DNA of 64,000 nt from Rothia mucilaginosa (GCF_001548235.1 NZ_AP014938.1:248001-312000); one strand, 5' to 3'. Positions 27,692 through 36,146 are shown, counted from the stretch's first letter. A program made the numbers and translations. The notes: generated by a model not told the origin, from the letters alone.

Positions 27692-29875
27692 ATGAAAGTC
27701 TTCTCCACTCCCGCTGAGGTTATTGTCGACCCCTCGCTGAACCTGACAAGCATTGTTGAGCGCCACCGTGCCGATAGCTCCAATCCGGTGCTGTACCGTC
27801 GTCAGATGTCTCCGGGTAACTGGCAGCCGGTTCGCGCCCAGCAGTTCCACCAGATGGTGACCGACCTGGCTAAGGGCATGATTGCCGCTGGCATCCGCCC
27901 GGGTGACCGTGTGGGTATTATGAGCCGCACCCGTTTTGAGTGGACTGTCATTGACTTCGCGATTTGGTATGCCGGCGCTGTCTCCGTGCCGGTGTATGAG
28001 ACGAACGCTGCCGCACAGGCGGCATGGGCGCTGTCCCATTCTGAGGCAGTCGCTATTTTCGTCGAGGATGAGAAGCTCCTGAATCGTGTGGCTGAGGCGG
28101 AAGAATACGCCGCTTCTACTTCTGAGCCGTGCCAGCTCAAGCACCGCTGGGTCATTGAGAACGGCGACCTTGATACCCTCAGCGCTCGCGCGTCCGAGGT
28201 GAGCGCTGAGCAGCTGGAGCAGGTACGTTCCGCTGCAGGCTGTGATGACATCGCGACCATTGTGTACACCTCCGGCACGACCGGTCGCCCCAAGGGTTGC
28301 GCACTGACTCACGGTCACTTCCTGAACCTGAGCGCGAACACCAAGTTTGCAGAGTCTGAGATTGCGAACTCCCGCAACTCCTCCATTCTTTTCTTGCCGC
28401 TTGCGCACGTTCTGGCGCGCCTGATTCAGGTGCTGGCGCTGGACGCCGGCCTGGTCATCGGCCACTCCCCCAATATCAAGAACCTGGCTGCTGACTTGGA
28501 TAGCTTCAAGCCGACCATGCTGCTGGTGGTGCCCCGCGTCTTTGAGAAGGTGTACGAAGGCGCCATGGCGAAAGCAGCTAAGGGCGGTAAGTTCAATAAG
28601 TCGCTCTTTGAGCGTTCCACCGACATTGCAGTGCGCTGGTCGCAGGCGAAGGTTGAGGGCCGTGTCCCGCTGAAGCTGGCAGCGCAGTACGCTCTGTACG
28701 ACAAGCTGGTCTACTCGAAGCTGCGTGCGGCTCTGGGCGGCGAGCTGCGTTACGCGGTTTCCGGCGGCGGCCCCCTCGGCGAGCGCCTGGCGCACTTCTT
28801 CCACGCGGTAGGTGTGCAGGTGGTTGAGGGTTACGGTCTGACCGAGACCTGCGCCCCGATTGCTGCTGGCCGCATCAACCCGTACCAGATTGGCATGATT
28901 GGCCCGCTCATCCCCGGTTCCGAAGGCTATATCGCTGAGGACGGCGAGCTTCTGGTTCGTGGCGTGGGAGTGATTAGCAGCTACTACAAGAACCCCGAAG
29001 AGGACGCTCAGGCGTTCACCGAGGACGGCTGGTTCCGCACCGGTGACCTGGCTCGTTTCGATGAGCGCGGCTACCTGAAGATTGTGGGCCGCAAGAAGGA
29101 AATCATTGTCACTGCCGGCGGTAAGAACGTGATTCCGGGTATTGCGGAGACTCATCTGCGTACCTCTCCCCTGGTTTCTCAGGCGATGCTGATTGGCGAT
29201 GAGAAGCCGTTCATTGCGGCTCTGGTGACTCTGGATCCGGATACCCTGCCCGAGCAGTTGGAGCACCTGGGTCTGCCGCGTTCGCTCTCCATCCCGGAGG
29301 CTGCTGTTCACCCGGCGGTTCGTGCCGCGATTCAGAAGCTCGTGGACGAGGCGAACCAGCTGGTTTCCCGCGCCGAGGGTATTCGCGAGTTCCGTATTAT
29401 GAACCGCGACCTGACCGAGGCGGACGGCTATCTGACTCCTTCGCAGAAGCTACGCCGTGCGAAGATTTTGCAGGACTTCTCCTCCTACGTGGATGAGATG
29501 TACGGCAAGGTTTCCGATAGCACCTCGGATTCTTTGGCTCGTCTGCAGGAGTACGCGGCGGAGCAGTCTGAGAAGTTCGCTGAACTGCGTGAGCAGGCTG
29601 CTGAGCGTCTGCACGAGTACGCGGATCATCAGGCGGAGCGTCTTGCCGAGCTGCGTGAGCAGGCGGCTGAGAAGTTTGAGGAGCTGCGTGAGCAGACCGC
29701 CGAGATGATGCAGAAGCCTCATGAAGAGAAGGATAAGGACTCTTCCGCCGAGGATTCTTCCACTGAGGACTCTTCCGCAGCGGCTCCCGCTGAGAAGCCC
29801 GTTGAGAAGACCGCTCAGACTGAGAACAAGACCGCGCAGCGGAGCCCTCAGAGGTCTGAGGGCGACAAGGCATAA
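27692..29875 (+). CDS. Long-chain acyl-CoA ligase (FadD15-like) with helical C-terminal extension
   Basis: AMP-forming synthetase that activates fatty acids as acyl-CoA. The ATP motif YTSGTTGRPKG is at 192-202. GYGLTETCAP, TGDLARFDERGYLKIVGRKKE and a C-terminal lysine region (LTPSQKLRRAKIL) complete the adenylation domain by about residue 600. About 125 more residues follow: charged amphipathic repeats (FAELREQAAERL, LAELREQAAEKF, EELREQTAEMM) and an acidic/Lys-rich disordered end. This extension is not part of the family core. M. tuberculosis fadD15 (Rv2187) lies in the same neighbourhood. Confidence 0.92.
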   Translation: MKVFSTPAEVIVDPSLNLTSIVERHRADSSNPVLYRRQMSPGNWQPVRAQQFHQMVTDLAKGMIAAGIRPGDRVGIMSRTRFEWTVIDFAIWYAGAVSVPVYETNAAAQAAWALSHSEAVAIFVEDEKLLNRVAEAEEYAASTSEPCQLKHRWVIENGDLDTLSARASEVSAEQLEQVRSAAGCDDIATIVYTSGTTGRPKGCALTHGHFLNLSANTKFAESEIANSRNSSILFLPLAHVLARLIQVLALDAGLVIGHSPNIKNLAADLDSFKPTMLLVVPRVFEKVYEGAMAKAAKGGKFNKSLFERSTDIAVRWSQAKVEGRVPLKLAAQYALYDKLVYSKLRAALGGELRYAVSGGGPLGERLAHFFHAVGVQVVEGYGLTETCAPIAAGRINPYQIGMIGPLIPGSEGYIAEDGELLVRGVGVISSYYKNPEEDAQAFTEDGWFRTGDLARFDERGYLKIVGRKKEIIVTAGGKNVIPGIAETHLRTSPLVSQAMLIGDEKPFIAALVTLDPDTLPEQLEHLGLPRSLSIPEAAVHPAVRAAIQKLVDEANQLVSRAEGIREFRIMNRDLTEADGYLTPSQKLRRAKILQDFSSYVDEMYGKVSDSTSDSLARLQEYAAEQSEKFAELREQAAERLHEYADHQAERLAELREQAAEKFEELREQTAEMMQKPHEEKDKDSSAEDSSTEDSSAAAPAEKPVEKTAQTENKTAQRSPQRSEGDKA

Positions 29876-29912
29876 CCGGCTCTGGCCACCGTCAACGAGA
29901 GGCCATATACAA

Positions 29913-29951
29913 GAGGAGGGGGTCGTACCGCTTAGGTACGACCCCCTCCTC
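29913..29951. terminator. Bidirectional terminator between acyl-CoA ligase and mycothione reductase
   Basis: A 17-bp perfect stem beginning GAGGAGGGGGTCG, with loop GCTTA, between convergent genes. The left flank gives a T-containing tail on the minus strand. Confidence 0.8.
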
Positions 29952-30031
29952 TCATATATTGGCTCGTGTATGTTGACCGCCCATAACCTTCGGCTTCCGC
30001 GCGTTATCTAGCCGGCGTTAGTTGGTGAGCG

Positions 30032-31489
30032 TTAGTTGGCGGGCTCGTCGAATTCCAGGCCGAGCAGCGCGTTCTCAACGATTTCGGTCAGTGCCGGGTG
30101 AATCCAGTACTGGCCGCGTGCGAGGGTGCGCGCATCCATGCCGAAGCTCATTGCCTGCAGCAGCGGCTGGATGAGCACGGAGGACTCTTCACCGACCAGG
30201 TGCGCGCCGAGCAGCTCGCCGTTGTCCTTGCGGGCAATCAGCTTGCACAGGCCGACCTTGTCTTCCATTGCCCAGCCGTAGGCGGTGTCACCAAAGTTCT
30301 GTGCCTTGACGGTAATCTCAAAGCCTTCACGTTCAGCTGCCTGGCGCGCCTGCTCTTCGGTCATGCCGACCACGGCGATCTGCGGGTTGCTGAAGACCGC
30401 AGCCGGTACGTAGCGGTGGTCGCTGGCATGCAGGTCCTCGGGGTGGCTGAGGTTGTGCTGCACAACGCGTGCCTCGTGGTTTGCCACGTGCTTGAGCTGG
30501 TAGCGGCTGGACACGTCGCCGAGGGCGTAGACGCCGGGTACGGGTGCGCCGTTGTAGAGCACGCGCTGGTACTTATCGACGCTGAGCTGACCGCCGTCCT
30601 GCACGTCGAAGTAGTTCTTCGCGTTGAGGGTGTCGGTGTTGGGGCGGCGGCCGGTTGCCACGAGCACAGCGTCTGCCGGGATTTCGAGCAGTTCTTCACC
30701 GTTCTCGGTAGTGTGCTTAGCTACGACGGTTACGCTACCGTCGGCGTTCTCACGGATTTCGGAGAGGGACGCATCCTTGACGATGTTCCACTGCTTGCTT
30801 GCGGCTTCTTCAAAACGTGCCACCACCTCTTCGTCCACGCCGCGCAGCAGGCGGGAGGAGCGGTTCAGCTGGGTTACTTCGGTGCCGAATGCGGAGAAAA
30901 CGTGGGAGAATTCTGCCGCAATCACGCCGCCGCCGATGACGACCATACGGGCGGGCAGCTCGTCCATGCGCATAACGTTGTCGTTGGTGTAGACCTTGGA
31001 AGAGTCGATACCGGGCACGGGAGGCAGCACGGCGCGCGAACCTGCCGCAACGACAATCTGGCGGCCCTGCAGGCGGGTGCCGTCGGTCAGTTCGACGGTG
31101 TGGGAGCCGACGAAACGCGCGTACTGGTCGTAGAAATCGACGTTGGGCAGACCGGCACGCCAGTTGCGGCCGCCTTCAACAATCGGGTCAATGCGGGAGG
31201 CAAAGATGCGGTCACGAATCTGCGCCCAGTGCACGGCATCTACGTGTGCATCGACGCCCAGGTGCTTGACCTCGCGGGTCTTCTGCGCGATGGTCGCCGG
31301 GTAGACGTACATCTTGGTGGGGATGCATCCGACGTTCAGGCAGGTGCCGCCGAAGATACCGCCGTCGATGAGGGCGACCTTCTTGTCGTCCCATTCGGGG
31401 CCGATGAGGGTGTTTCCGGATCCGGAGCCGATGACGATGAGGTCGTACTGTGCTACGCCGTCAATGCGTTCTACGTTCTCGATGCTCAT
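30032..31489 (-). CDS. mtr: Mycothione reductase
   Basis: FAD- and NADPH-dependent disulfide reductase that regenerates mycothiol, the main low-molecular-weight thiol of actinobacteria. Of 485 residues, the FAD-binding IVIGSGSGN is at 18-26, the redox-active disulfide GGTCLNVGC has Cys50 and Cys55, and HPALTEIVENALLGL near the end has the active-site histidine and glutamate. GSGSGN in the first loop (rather than GxGPGG) and the overall length match Mtr rather than dihydrolipoamide dehydrogenase or glutathione reductase. It is monocistronic. Confidence 0.93.
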   Translation of the reverse strand: MSIENVERIDGVAQYDLIVIGSGSGNTLIGPEWDDKKVALIDGGIFGGTCLNVGCIPTKMYVYPATIAQKTREVKHLGVDAHVDAVHWAQIRDRIFASRIDPIVEGGRNWRAGLPNVDFYDQYARFVGSHTVELTDGTRLQGRQIVVAAGSRAVLPPVPGIDSSKVYTNDNVMRMDELPARMVVIGGGVIAAEFSHVFSAFGTEVTQLNRSSRLLRGVDEEVVARFEEAASKQWNIVKDASLSEIRENADGSVTVVAKHTTENGEELLEIPADAVLVATGRRPNTDTLNAKNYFDVQDGGQLSVDKYQRVLYNGAPVPGVYALGDVSSRYQLKHVANHEARVVQHNLSHPEDLHASDHRYVPAAVFSNPQIAVVGMTEEQARQAAEREGFEITVKAQNFGDTAYGWAMEDKVGLCKLIARKDNGELLGAHLVGEESSVLIQPLLQAMSFGMDARTLARGQYWIHPALTEIVENALLGLEFDEPAN

Positions 31490-31775
31490 ATGGTCCTCTC
31501 GTTGATGGTGTTGAGGCTGGGCTCATTCCCAGCGTGCCCCTCGATGACGGGCTTATTCCTGTTACTGCCACTATAACGTGTACGGGCGGCACGCTATTCC
31601 CGCTATCTCATCTCTTTACCTGCTGATACGCGAAAGTGCGCCCTCCCAAAGACCGCAGCACTGAGAGCACAGCGCTGAAAAAACAGCGGTTCTTTGAGAA
31701 GACGCACTCAAGCATTGAAACTATGTATGCCCGCGGATTAGTAAGGCCCAGATGTCTGCGCTTAGATATCAGCGC

Positions 31776-32588
31776 TTAGAGATCGGCCATGAGCCCAGCC
31801 AGCAAGCGGGTGAAGTCAATGGCGGGATCAACCGATTCTTCGTCGGGCCAAAAATGAATCGGGTACGCGGCACCCTGGGCGCGCTGCAGCACGGGGCTTT
31901 CAGCGAGCACGGGTTCTGCCACGAGCTCGCCGAAGAGGGAGCGCATTTCGTCGCGTCGGTAGCGGTGTTCGCTGTCGTTGGGGCGCATCTTGTTGATAAC
32001 TACTCCCGCACCGTCAATGCTGATGCCGCTTTCCTGCTGAAAACGCACGATGGCGCGCAGGGTTCGTTCGGTGCCCGCCACGGAGAAGAGAGATGGTTCA
32101 GCGACCGAGAGGATACGCTCACTCACCGCCCAGCCCATCGAAGACAGGGTTCCGAGGAACGGCGGGCAGTCAATCAGAATCACGTCGTAGGCGTCCGCTG
32201 CCGCCTCCACCATGCGCTTGAATCGGCGGATGAACGGCGCGGCTTCCTGCCGGTCCACGAGGGTGGAGCGCGCCGAGCCTCGCGCCACCTTCACGCTACC
32301 GGTGGTCACGGGGTTATTGGTCAGCAGGGTGGGTTTGCCGACGAGCGCGTTCCAGGAGGAGCTACCGGCTTCCTCCGCGAAGGCGCGTTCATTGGAGCTG
32401 GCAATCAGGGAGGCGACGTCGGGGATGGTTTCATCCACTGCCAGGCCGGTGCTGGCGTCGCCGTGGGGGTCGAGGTCAATAACAAGTGTGGAGAGTCCGC
32501 TGTGTAATGCCGCGGAGGCGAGCCCCAAAGTGATGGACGTTTTGCCAACGCCACCCTTGAGGCTGCTGATACTGACGATGCGGGGCAT
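31776..32588 (-). CDS. ParA-family ATPase
   Basis: Walker-type cytomotive ATPase of 270 residues. It has the deviant Walker A KGGVGKTS (11-18), LVIDLDPHGDAS for Walker A', and DVILIDCPPFLG for Walker B. No parB gene lies nearby. In relatives such a ParA homologue precedes scpA-scpB. Here scpB is at the far right of the window, so the partner cluster has been separated. It probably helps position DNA or a protein complex, but its cargo is unknown. ATG at 32588 has AAAAGGGACC upstream. Confidence 0.85.
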   Translation of the reverse strand: MPRIVSISSLKGGVGKTSITLGLASAALHSGLSTLVIDLDPHGDASTGLAVDETIPDVASLIASSNERAFAEEAGSSSWNALVGKPTLLTNNPVTTGSVKVARGSARSTLVDRQEAAPFIRRFKRMVEAAADAYDVILIDCPPFLGTLSSMGWAVSERILSVAEPSLFSVAGTERTLRAIVRFQQESGISIDGAGVVINKMRPNDSEHRYRRDEMRSLFGELVAEPVLAESPVLQRAQGAAYPIHFWPDEESVDPAIDFTRLLAGLMADL

Positions 32589-32722
32589 GCAGGTCCCTTT
32601 TATGAGTGAGGTGTAATGCCCCTTTATTTTAGCGAATCTTCGCTTTTCTTCTGGCTCTGACAGGGGTGTATCTTGAGTTTTTTCTCAAGTGAGCATTGAA
32701 TATTCCCTCGCATTTAAAGCTT

Positions 32723-32763
32723 CAGCCCGCGCTCGCTACCCGATAGGTAGTGAGCGCGGGCTG
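32723..32763 (-). terminator. Hairpin after the second MerR gene
   Basis: Stem CAGCCCGCGCTC/GAGCGCGGGCTG extended by CTACC/GGTAG, located 17 bases after the MerR stop and upstream of the ParA gene, so the two genes are probably transcribed separately. Confidence 0.7.
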
Positions 32764-32779
32764 ATTCACGTTTTGTGTT

Positions 32780-33424
32780 TTATGCCTGTGCGCGGCGGGC
32801 ACGGCGGGCGGCAAGTTCGTCGCCTTCGAAGTTTTCGTGCATCTCTTCGCCGGGCTGGCCGTTGAGGTTCATTTCGATTTCGCGCCAGACGCGACCGATA
32901 GCGATGCCGAAGACACCCTGACCTGCCTGAACCAGGTCAATGACTTCGCTCGGGGAGGTGCATTCATAGACGGTGGTGCCGTCACTCATCAGGGTAATGT
33001 TCGCGAGGTCGTCAATGCCGCGGGTACGCAGATGCTCGATGGAGGTGCGAATCTGTTGCAGGGACACGCCGGTGTCGAGCAATCGCTTCACAATCTTGAG
33101 CACGAGCACGTCGCGGAAGCTGTAGAGGCGCTGGGTGCCGGAGCCGGATGCGCCTCGCACGGTGGGTACGACCAAATCGGTGCGTGCCCAGTAGTCGAGC
33201 TGGCGGTAGGTGATGCCGGCTGCCTTGCAGGCGACGGCGCCGCGGTAGCCGAGGTTTTCCTCGACGACAGAGACAGGGTCGGTGAAGAGCACGCCCTGTT
33301 CACCACGCGGAGGCGGTGCTACAGGGAAGAGGGTATCGAAGCCATCCAGGGGCTGGTCGAAGCCCTGGGGTGCGTGCGTGGTTGCGGCCTCGCCTGCATT
33401 TTCGGCTACCTGCTGCTCTAGCAC
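32780..33424 (-). CDS. MerR-family regulator (Rv1830-like)
   Basis: A 214-residue protein whose helix-turn-helix begins at YRGAVACKAAGITYRQLDYWA (about 59-79), followed by TQRLYSFRDVLVLKIVKRLL and a dimerisation helix with GVSLQQIRTSIEHL. The C-terminal half, with FGIAIGRVWREIE, resembles the M. tuberculosis Rv1830 group rather than metal-sensing MerR proteins; no cysteine pair for metal is present. Rv1830 and Rv1828 flank a DUF151 gene in mycobacteria. Here the gap between the two MerR genes has no protein gene. Its target genes are unknown. Confidence 0.85.
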   Translation of the reverse strand: MLEQQVAENAGEAATTHAPQGFDQPLDGFDTLFPVAPPPRGEQGVLFTDPVSVVEENLGYRGAVACKAAGITYRQLDYWARTDLVVPTVRGASGSGTQRLYSFRDVLVLKIVKRLLDTGVSLQQIRTSIEHLRTRGIDDLANITLMSDGTTVYECTSPSEVIDLVQAGQGVFGIAIGRVWREIEMNLNGQPGEEMHENFEGDELAARRARRAQA

Positions 33425-33742
33425 GGTCCCTCCTTTTCGTTAAACCCTTTTAAGTGCTTCACCGCGCCCTATCAAATGCGGTCGATATCGTTCCGGTGTA
33501 GACCCGATTCTCGGGGTGAGATTCTAGGGTTGAGGTCTAGAATCTGCGTCTATGATTCGCGTGGCTCCTCTACTGGGTTCCGGCGCGGTTTTCAATACTA
33601 CACAGCGGTTCGACAGTGCGACCGATGCGCGATAGGCGCGGCTGTTCAATCTATTTTAACTGATAGAGGGCTCTACTTAAAATTGAACCCACCGGAGCGA
33701 ATGATCTTTTCAGATTCATTCTTGCCTCATTAACGCCGTGTA

Positions 33743-33799
33743 GGGGCGCCCCTCCCCCCTGTTCCGTTCGCTTTTTCTGGGCGCCCCGCACAGGGGGAG
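33743..33799. other. Pseudoknot-like pair of overlapping GC-rich inverted repeats
   Basis: GGGGCGCCC (33743-33751) pairs with GGGCGCCCC (33779-33787), while the C-rich run just after the first arm (CTCCCCCCTGT, 33752-33762) pairs with ACAGGGGGAG (33790-33799) just after the second. The arms interlace, as in an H-type pseudoknot or as two mutually exclusive helices. The element lies 320 bases upstream of the second MerR gene and just after the terminator at 33823. The rest of 33,425-33,742 shows no gene. Confidence 0.4.
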
Positions 33800-33814
33800 T
33801 TAAAACAGGGGAAG

Positions 33815-34122
33815 TTTAAAAAGTAAATGCGTACGGGCTGGTAGTCCGTACGCATTTACCGCTGAGTTGAGTGAATAGCCTTGGCAGGCCGGGAGCCCCC
33901 TGGTGAGAAAGCTCTTCGTGTTGGACGAAGGGGTAGAAATTCCGAGCGTGCCAGCGTCGGCTTCGTCCAAGTCTAGAGGCCGCTACCCGTTGGTGCGGGT
34001 AGGGACTATAGAGGGAATCACCGTGGTCAGCGGTGTTTCCCGAGGGAAATCCCCGTTCGGGGTGCGGTAGAACCGCTGAGGGTTTACGAGCGGCAGACTG
34101 TCCGGTAGTCTGCGTCTTCGTG
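33815..34122 (-). ncRNA. Candidate structured RNA downstream of ftsR, no known family
   Basis: About 270 bases between the ftsR stop and a strong terminator hold many perfect helices: GCAGACT/AGTCTGC (34093-34113); an eight-pair helix at 34027-34034 with 34072-34079 enclosing TTTCCC/GGGAAA (34036-34049) and CCCCG/CGGGG (34051-34062); CTACCCG/CGGGTAG (33983-34002); and a ten-pair helix 33921-33930 with 33961-33970. All frames are broken by stops on both strands at meaningful length. I see none of the conserved blocks of RNase P RNA, tmRNA or SRP RNA. It may be an independent small RNA or the processed 3' end of the ftsR transcript. Confidence 0.5.
33823..33859 (-). terminator. Strong terminator of the ftsR/structured RNA transcript
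   Basis: A 14-bp perfect stem GTAAATGCGTACGG, with a nine-base loop, followed on the minus strand by TTTTTAAAC. It lies 270 bases beyond the ftsR stop, so the transcript includes the structured stretch before it. Confidence 0.85.
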
Positions 34123-34125
34123 CGC

Positions 34126-34899
34126 CTACTCGTAGGTAGGCATTGCCGATTCGACGAGGGTTGCGTGCAACTGCAGGCACAATTTGCGAATCTTGTCGGC
34201 ACGTTCCTGCGCCTGAGCCTGGGAGGCTGCGTCGCGGCGCGAAGCCAGCGGAGCTACCGCAATTTCCACGAGGGAGATTTCGCGGTCTGCTGCAGACTTG
34301 AATGCGCGCAGGTGACGGGGCTGAATGCCGTGCTGGGTCAGCTCTGCGCTCACGCGGGCGATCAGCACGTCGTAATCGGTGTACTCCACATCCGACCCGT
34401 CTTCGAGCAGTCCAAAGTCAATCAGCTCGCGAATCAGTTCGGGGGTGGTGTTAGCGTATTCTGCCAGCTCGCGGAGAGTGTAGGTGCGACCTTCCTGCTC
34501 GTTCGGGCCAAGGACGGTGTCTAGCACGTCTTCGCTTACGGTGGCAGGCATGGAGTTCAGTACGCGACCGGCTTCCATGTCCTCCAGGTGCTGACGGATT
34601 ACCTTGAGCGGCATGTAGTGGTCGCGCTGCATGGTGAGGATGTAGCGCAGGCGCTCAATATCCGTCTGGGAGTACTTGCGGTAACCGGTTTCGGTACGGC
34701 TGGGGTGCACGAGACCGCGCTCCTCCAGGAAGCGGATCTTGGATGCACTAATTCCGGGGAACTCCAGGTCAAGCTGGCTAAGAACCTGACCAATGGTCCG
34801 GCTCTTAACGTCACGCGGGTTACGGTCAGAGCCGCCGTTCTCCACGTCCTCTAGTTGAACCTCAGCGTTAGTGAGGTTCTCATCGATGCGTGAGGTCAT
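34126..34899 (-). CDS. ftsR: MerR-family regulator FtsR (Rv1828-like)
   Basis: A 257-residue regulator. The helix-turn-helix begins TIGQVLSQLDLEFPGISASKIRFLE (about 35-59), followed by the wing HPSRTETGYRKYSQTDIERL typical of MerR. The middle and C-terminal part (PELIRELIDFGLLE) fits the Rv1828/FtsR group, shown in Corynebacterium glutamicum to activate ftsZ. Synteny agrees: gcvH, then this gene, then an Rv1830-like MerR. The garA gene that normally lies between gcvH and ftsR is missing. Confidence 0.85.
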   Translation of the reverse strand: MTSRIDENLTNAEVQLEDVENGGSDRNPRDVKSRTIGQVLSQLDLEFPGISASKIRFLEERGLVHPSRTETGYRKYSQTDIERLRYILTMQRDHYMPLKVIRQHLEDMEAGRVLNSMPATVSEDVLDTVLGPNEQEGRTYTLRELAEYANTTPELIRELIDFGLLEDGSDVEYTDYDVLIARVSAELTQHGIQPRHLRAFKSAADREISLVEIAVAPLASRRDAASQAQAQERADKIRKLCLQLHATLVESAMPTYE

Positions 34900-35412
34900 C
34901 TATGTCTTTCGGGTACTTGTTCAGACGATGTCGATACGAGCCGAAATTTGAGTGAGTGGCTCGTTCCCCCGGTCGGGGGTCTCGCTCCGTGCCGAACATC
35001 TTTGCTTAGTGTTGAGAGTGTGATAGATAAGTTTAGTTGTTTATCACGAAATGATAAACCGCAAACCTTCGAGACAATCTTATAGCCTCACAAGGCATTT
35101 TGCTATTTAGTTCGCCCTTTTCAGGGGCTTTTTGAACCCAAAAATAGCCACACAATCAAACATTAATCAGTAGAGACAGTACCAATTTTAGCAAAATTCC
35201 AATACTTCGAACACATATATCTCATATTGGACTGCTTTACGAGGAAAATTTTATCTTCTCGCGATAGTTGAAGTTTTCATCACATTTAACTTGAAAGAGG
35301 CTCCCACTAGGGGTTTAGTCATCCTTCAAGCCCCTTTAGTGAATTCCTACACCTTCAAGACGAACCTTAAATGCGCCCAACTATTTGCGTTTGTGTGCAT
35401 TTTAAAAGAAAA
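34900..35412. other. AT-rich non-coding stretch at the position of garA
   Basis: About 510 bases between ftsR and the gcvH terminator. It is much richer in A and T than its neighbours, with stops in all frames and no ribosome-binding site in front of a usable frame. It contains the ftsR promoter region and small inverted repeats such as TTTATCAC/GTGATAAA-like arms near 35037-35056. In relatives an FHA-domain gene (garA) occupies this place. I find no remnant of one. Confidence 0.5.
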
Positions 35413-35438
35413 ACGGCGAGACCAATCGGTCTCGCCGT
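35413..35438 (-). terminator. Rho-independent terminator of gcvH
   Basis: Eleven-base-pair stem ACGGCGAGACC with loop AATC, continued on the minus strand by GTTTTTCTTTT. It lies about 55 bases after the gcvH stop. Confidence 0.9.
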
Positions 35439-35494
35439 CTCACCACTACATACCTCTTATCCGAGGCCTATAGAAGGTCTTAGAGTCTATCGAC

Positions 35495-35887
35495 TTAGAG
35501 CTTGTCCAGCTCAGCCTTGTACGCCTCTGCATCCAGCAGGTTCGCCAGGTCATCAGCGTTCTCGGGGCGAATCTCAATGATCCAGCCCTCGCCGTAGGGA
35601 TCGGAGTTAACCAGTGCGGGGTCATCCTCCAGGCCCTCGTTCACTGCGACAATCTCGCCCGCAATGGGAGCGAAAAGATCAGAGACAGACTTGGTGGACT
35701 CAATCTCACCGAAGCTATCCTCAGCAGCTACAGAGTCGCCGACAGAGGGAAGGTCGACGTAGACGACGTCACCCAGTGCATCCTGAGCGTGGTCGGTAAT
35801 ACCAACACGTACGGTGCCCTCGGCGGTGAGAGCGGAAACCCACTCGTGCTCAGAAGTGTACGAGAGTTCTGCGGGAACGTTGCTCAT
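35495..35887 (-). CDS. gcvH: Glycine cleavage system H protein
   Basis: GcvH carries the lipoyl arm of the glycine cleavage complex, shuttling the aminomethyl group between P and T proteins. The 130-residue protein has SEHEWV (12-17), GITDHAQDALGD and the lipoylation site GEIESTKSVSD with Lys66. The gene stands alone; gcvT and gcvP are not in the window. In actinobacteria this gcvH copy is often linked to garA and ftsR, which explains the location. It may serve lipoate relay as well as glycine cleavage. The 259 bases upstream to the putA terminator show no gene. Confidence 0.95.
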   Translation of the reverse strand: MSNVPAELSYTSEHEWVSALTAEGTVRVGITDHAQDALGDVVYVDLPSVGDSVAAEDSFGEIESTKSVSDLFAPIAGEIVAVNEGLEDDPALVNSDPYGEGWIIEIRPENADDLANLLDAEAYKAELDKL

Positions 35888-36146
35888 AGCAGCGGTGTCC
35901 TTTCAGTGTGTTCTTGCGTAGCGCGGACCGTCCCGCGCACGGTGTCGTTCCGTATGTGGGATGACGGAACGTCCTACACCAATTATCACATAAGAAGTAA
36001 CGCGGGGCACGTCCAAACACCCCCGTACCACTTCTATGACACTATATTTTCCTTATCCTATCTAACCGCTCAACAAGCGCCCCTTCCCAAGGCCCTAGAA
36101 GCACCCCTATTACTCACCTCCAGCAGGGAGCCATCAGACACACCAA

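Noticed and set aside
32212..32616. Plus-strand frame over the ParA gene
   Set aside because: Antisense shadow; the minus strand carries unmistakable Walker motifs.
33815..34122. RNase P RNA, tmRNA, SRP RNA or 6S RNA identity for the structured region
   Set aside because: I looked for the conserved core blocks of the first three on both strands and found none. The shape is multibranch, not the single long hairpin expected of 6S RNA. The family is left open.
33816..34202. A 128-codon minus-strand frame overlapping the end of ftsR
   Set aside because: It runs in another frame through ftsR and the hairpin region, has no ribosome-binding site, and its composition is not protein-like.
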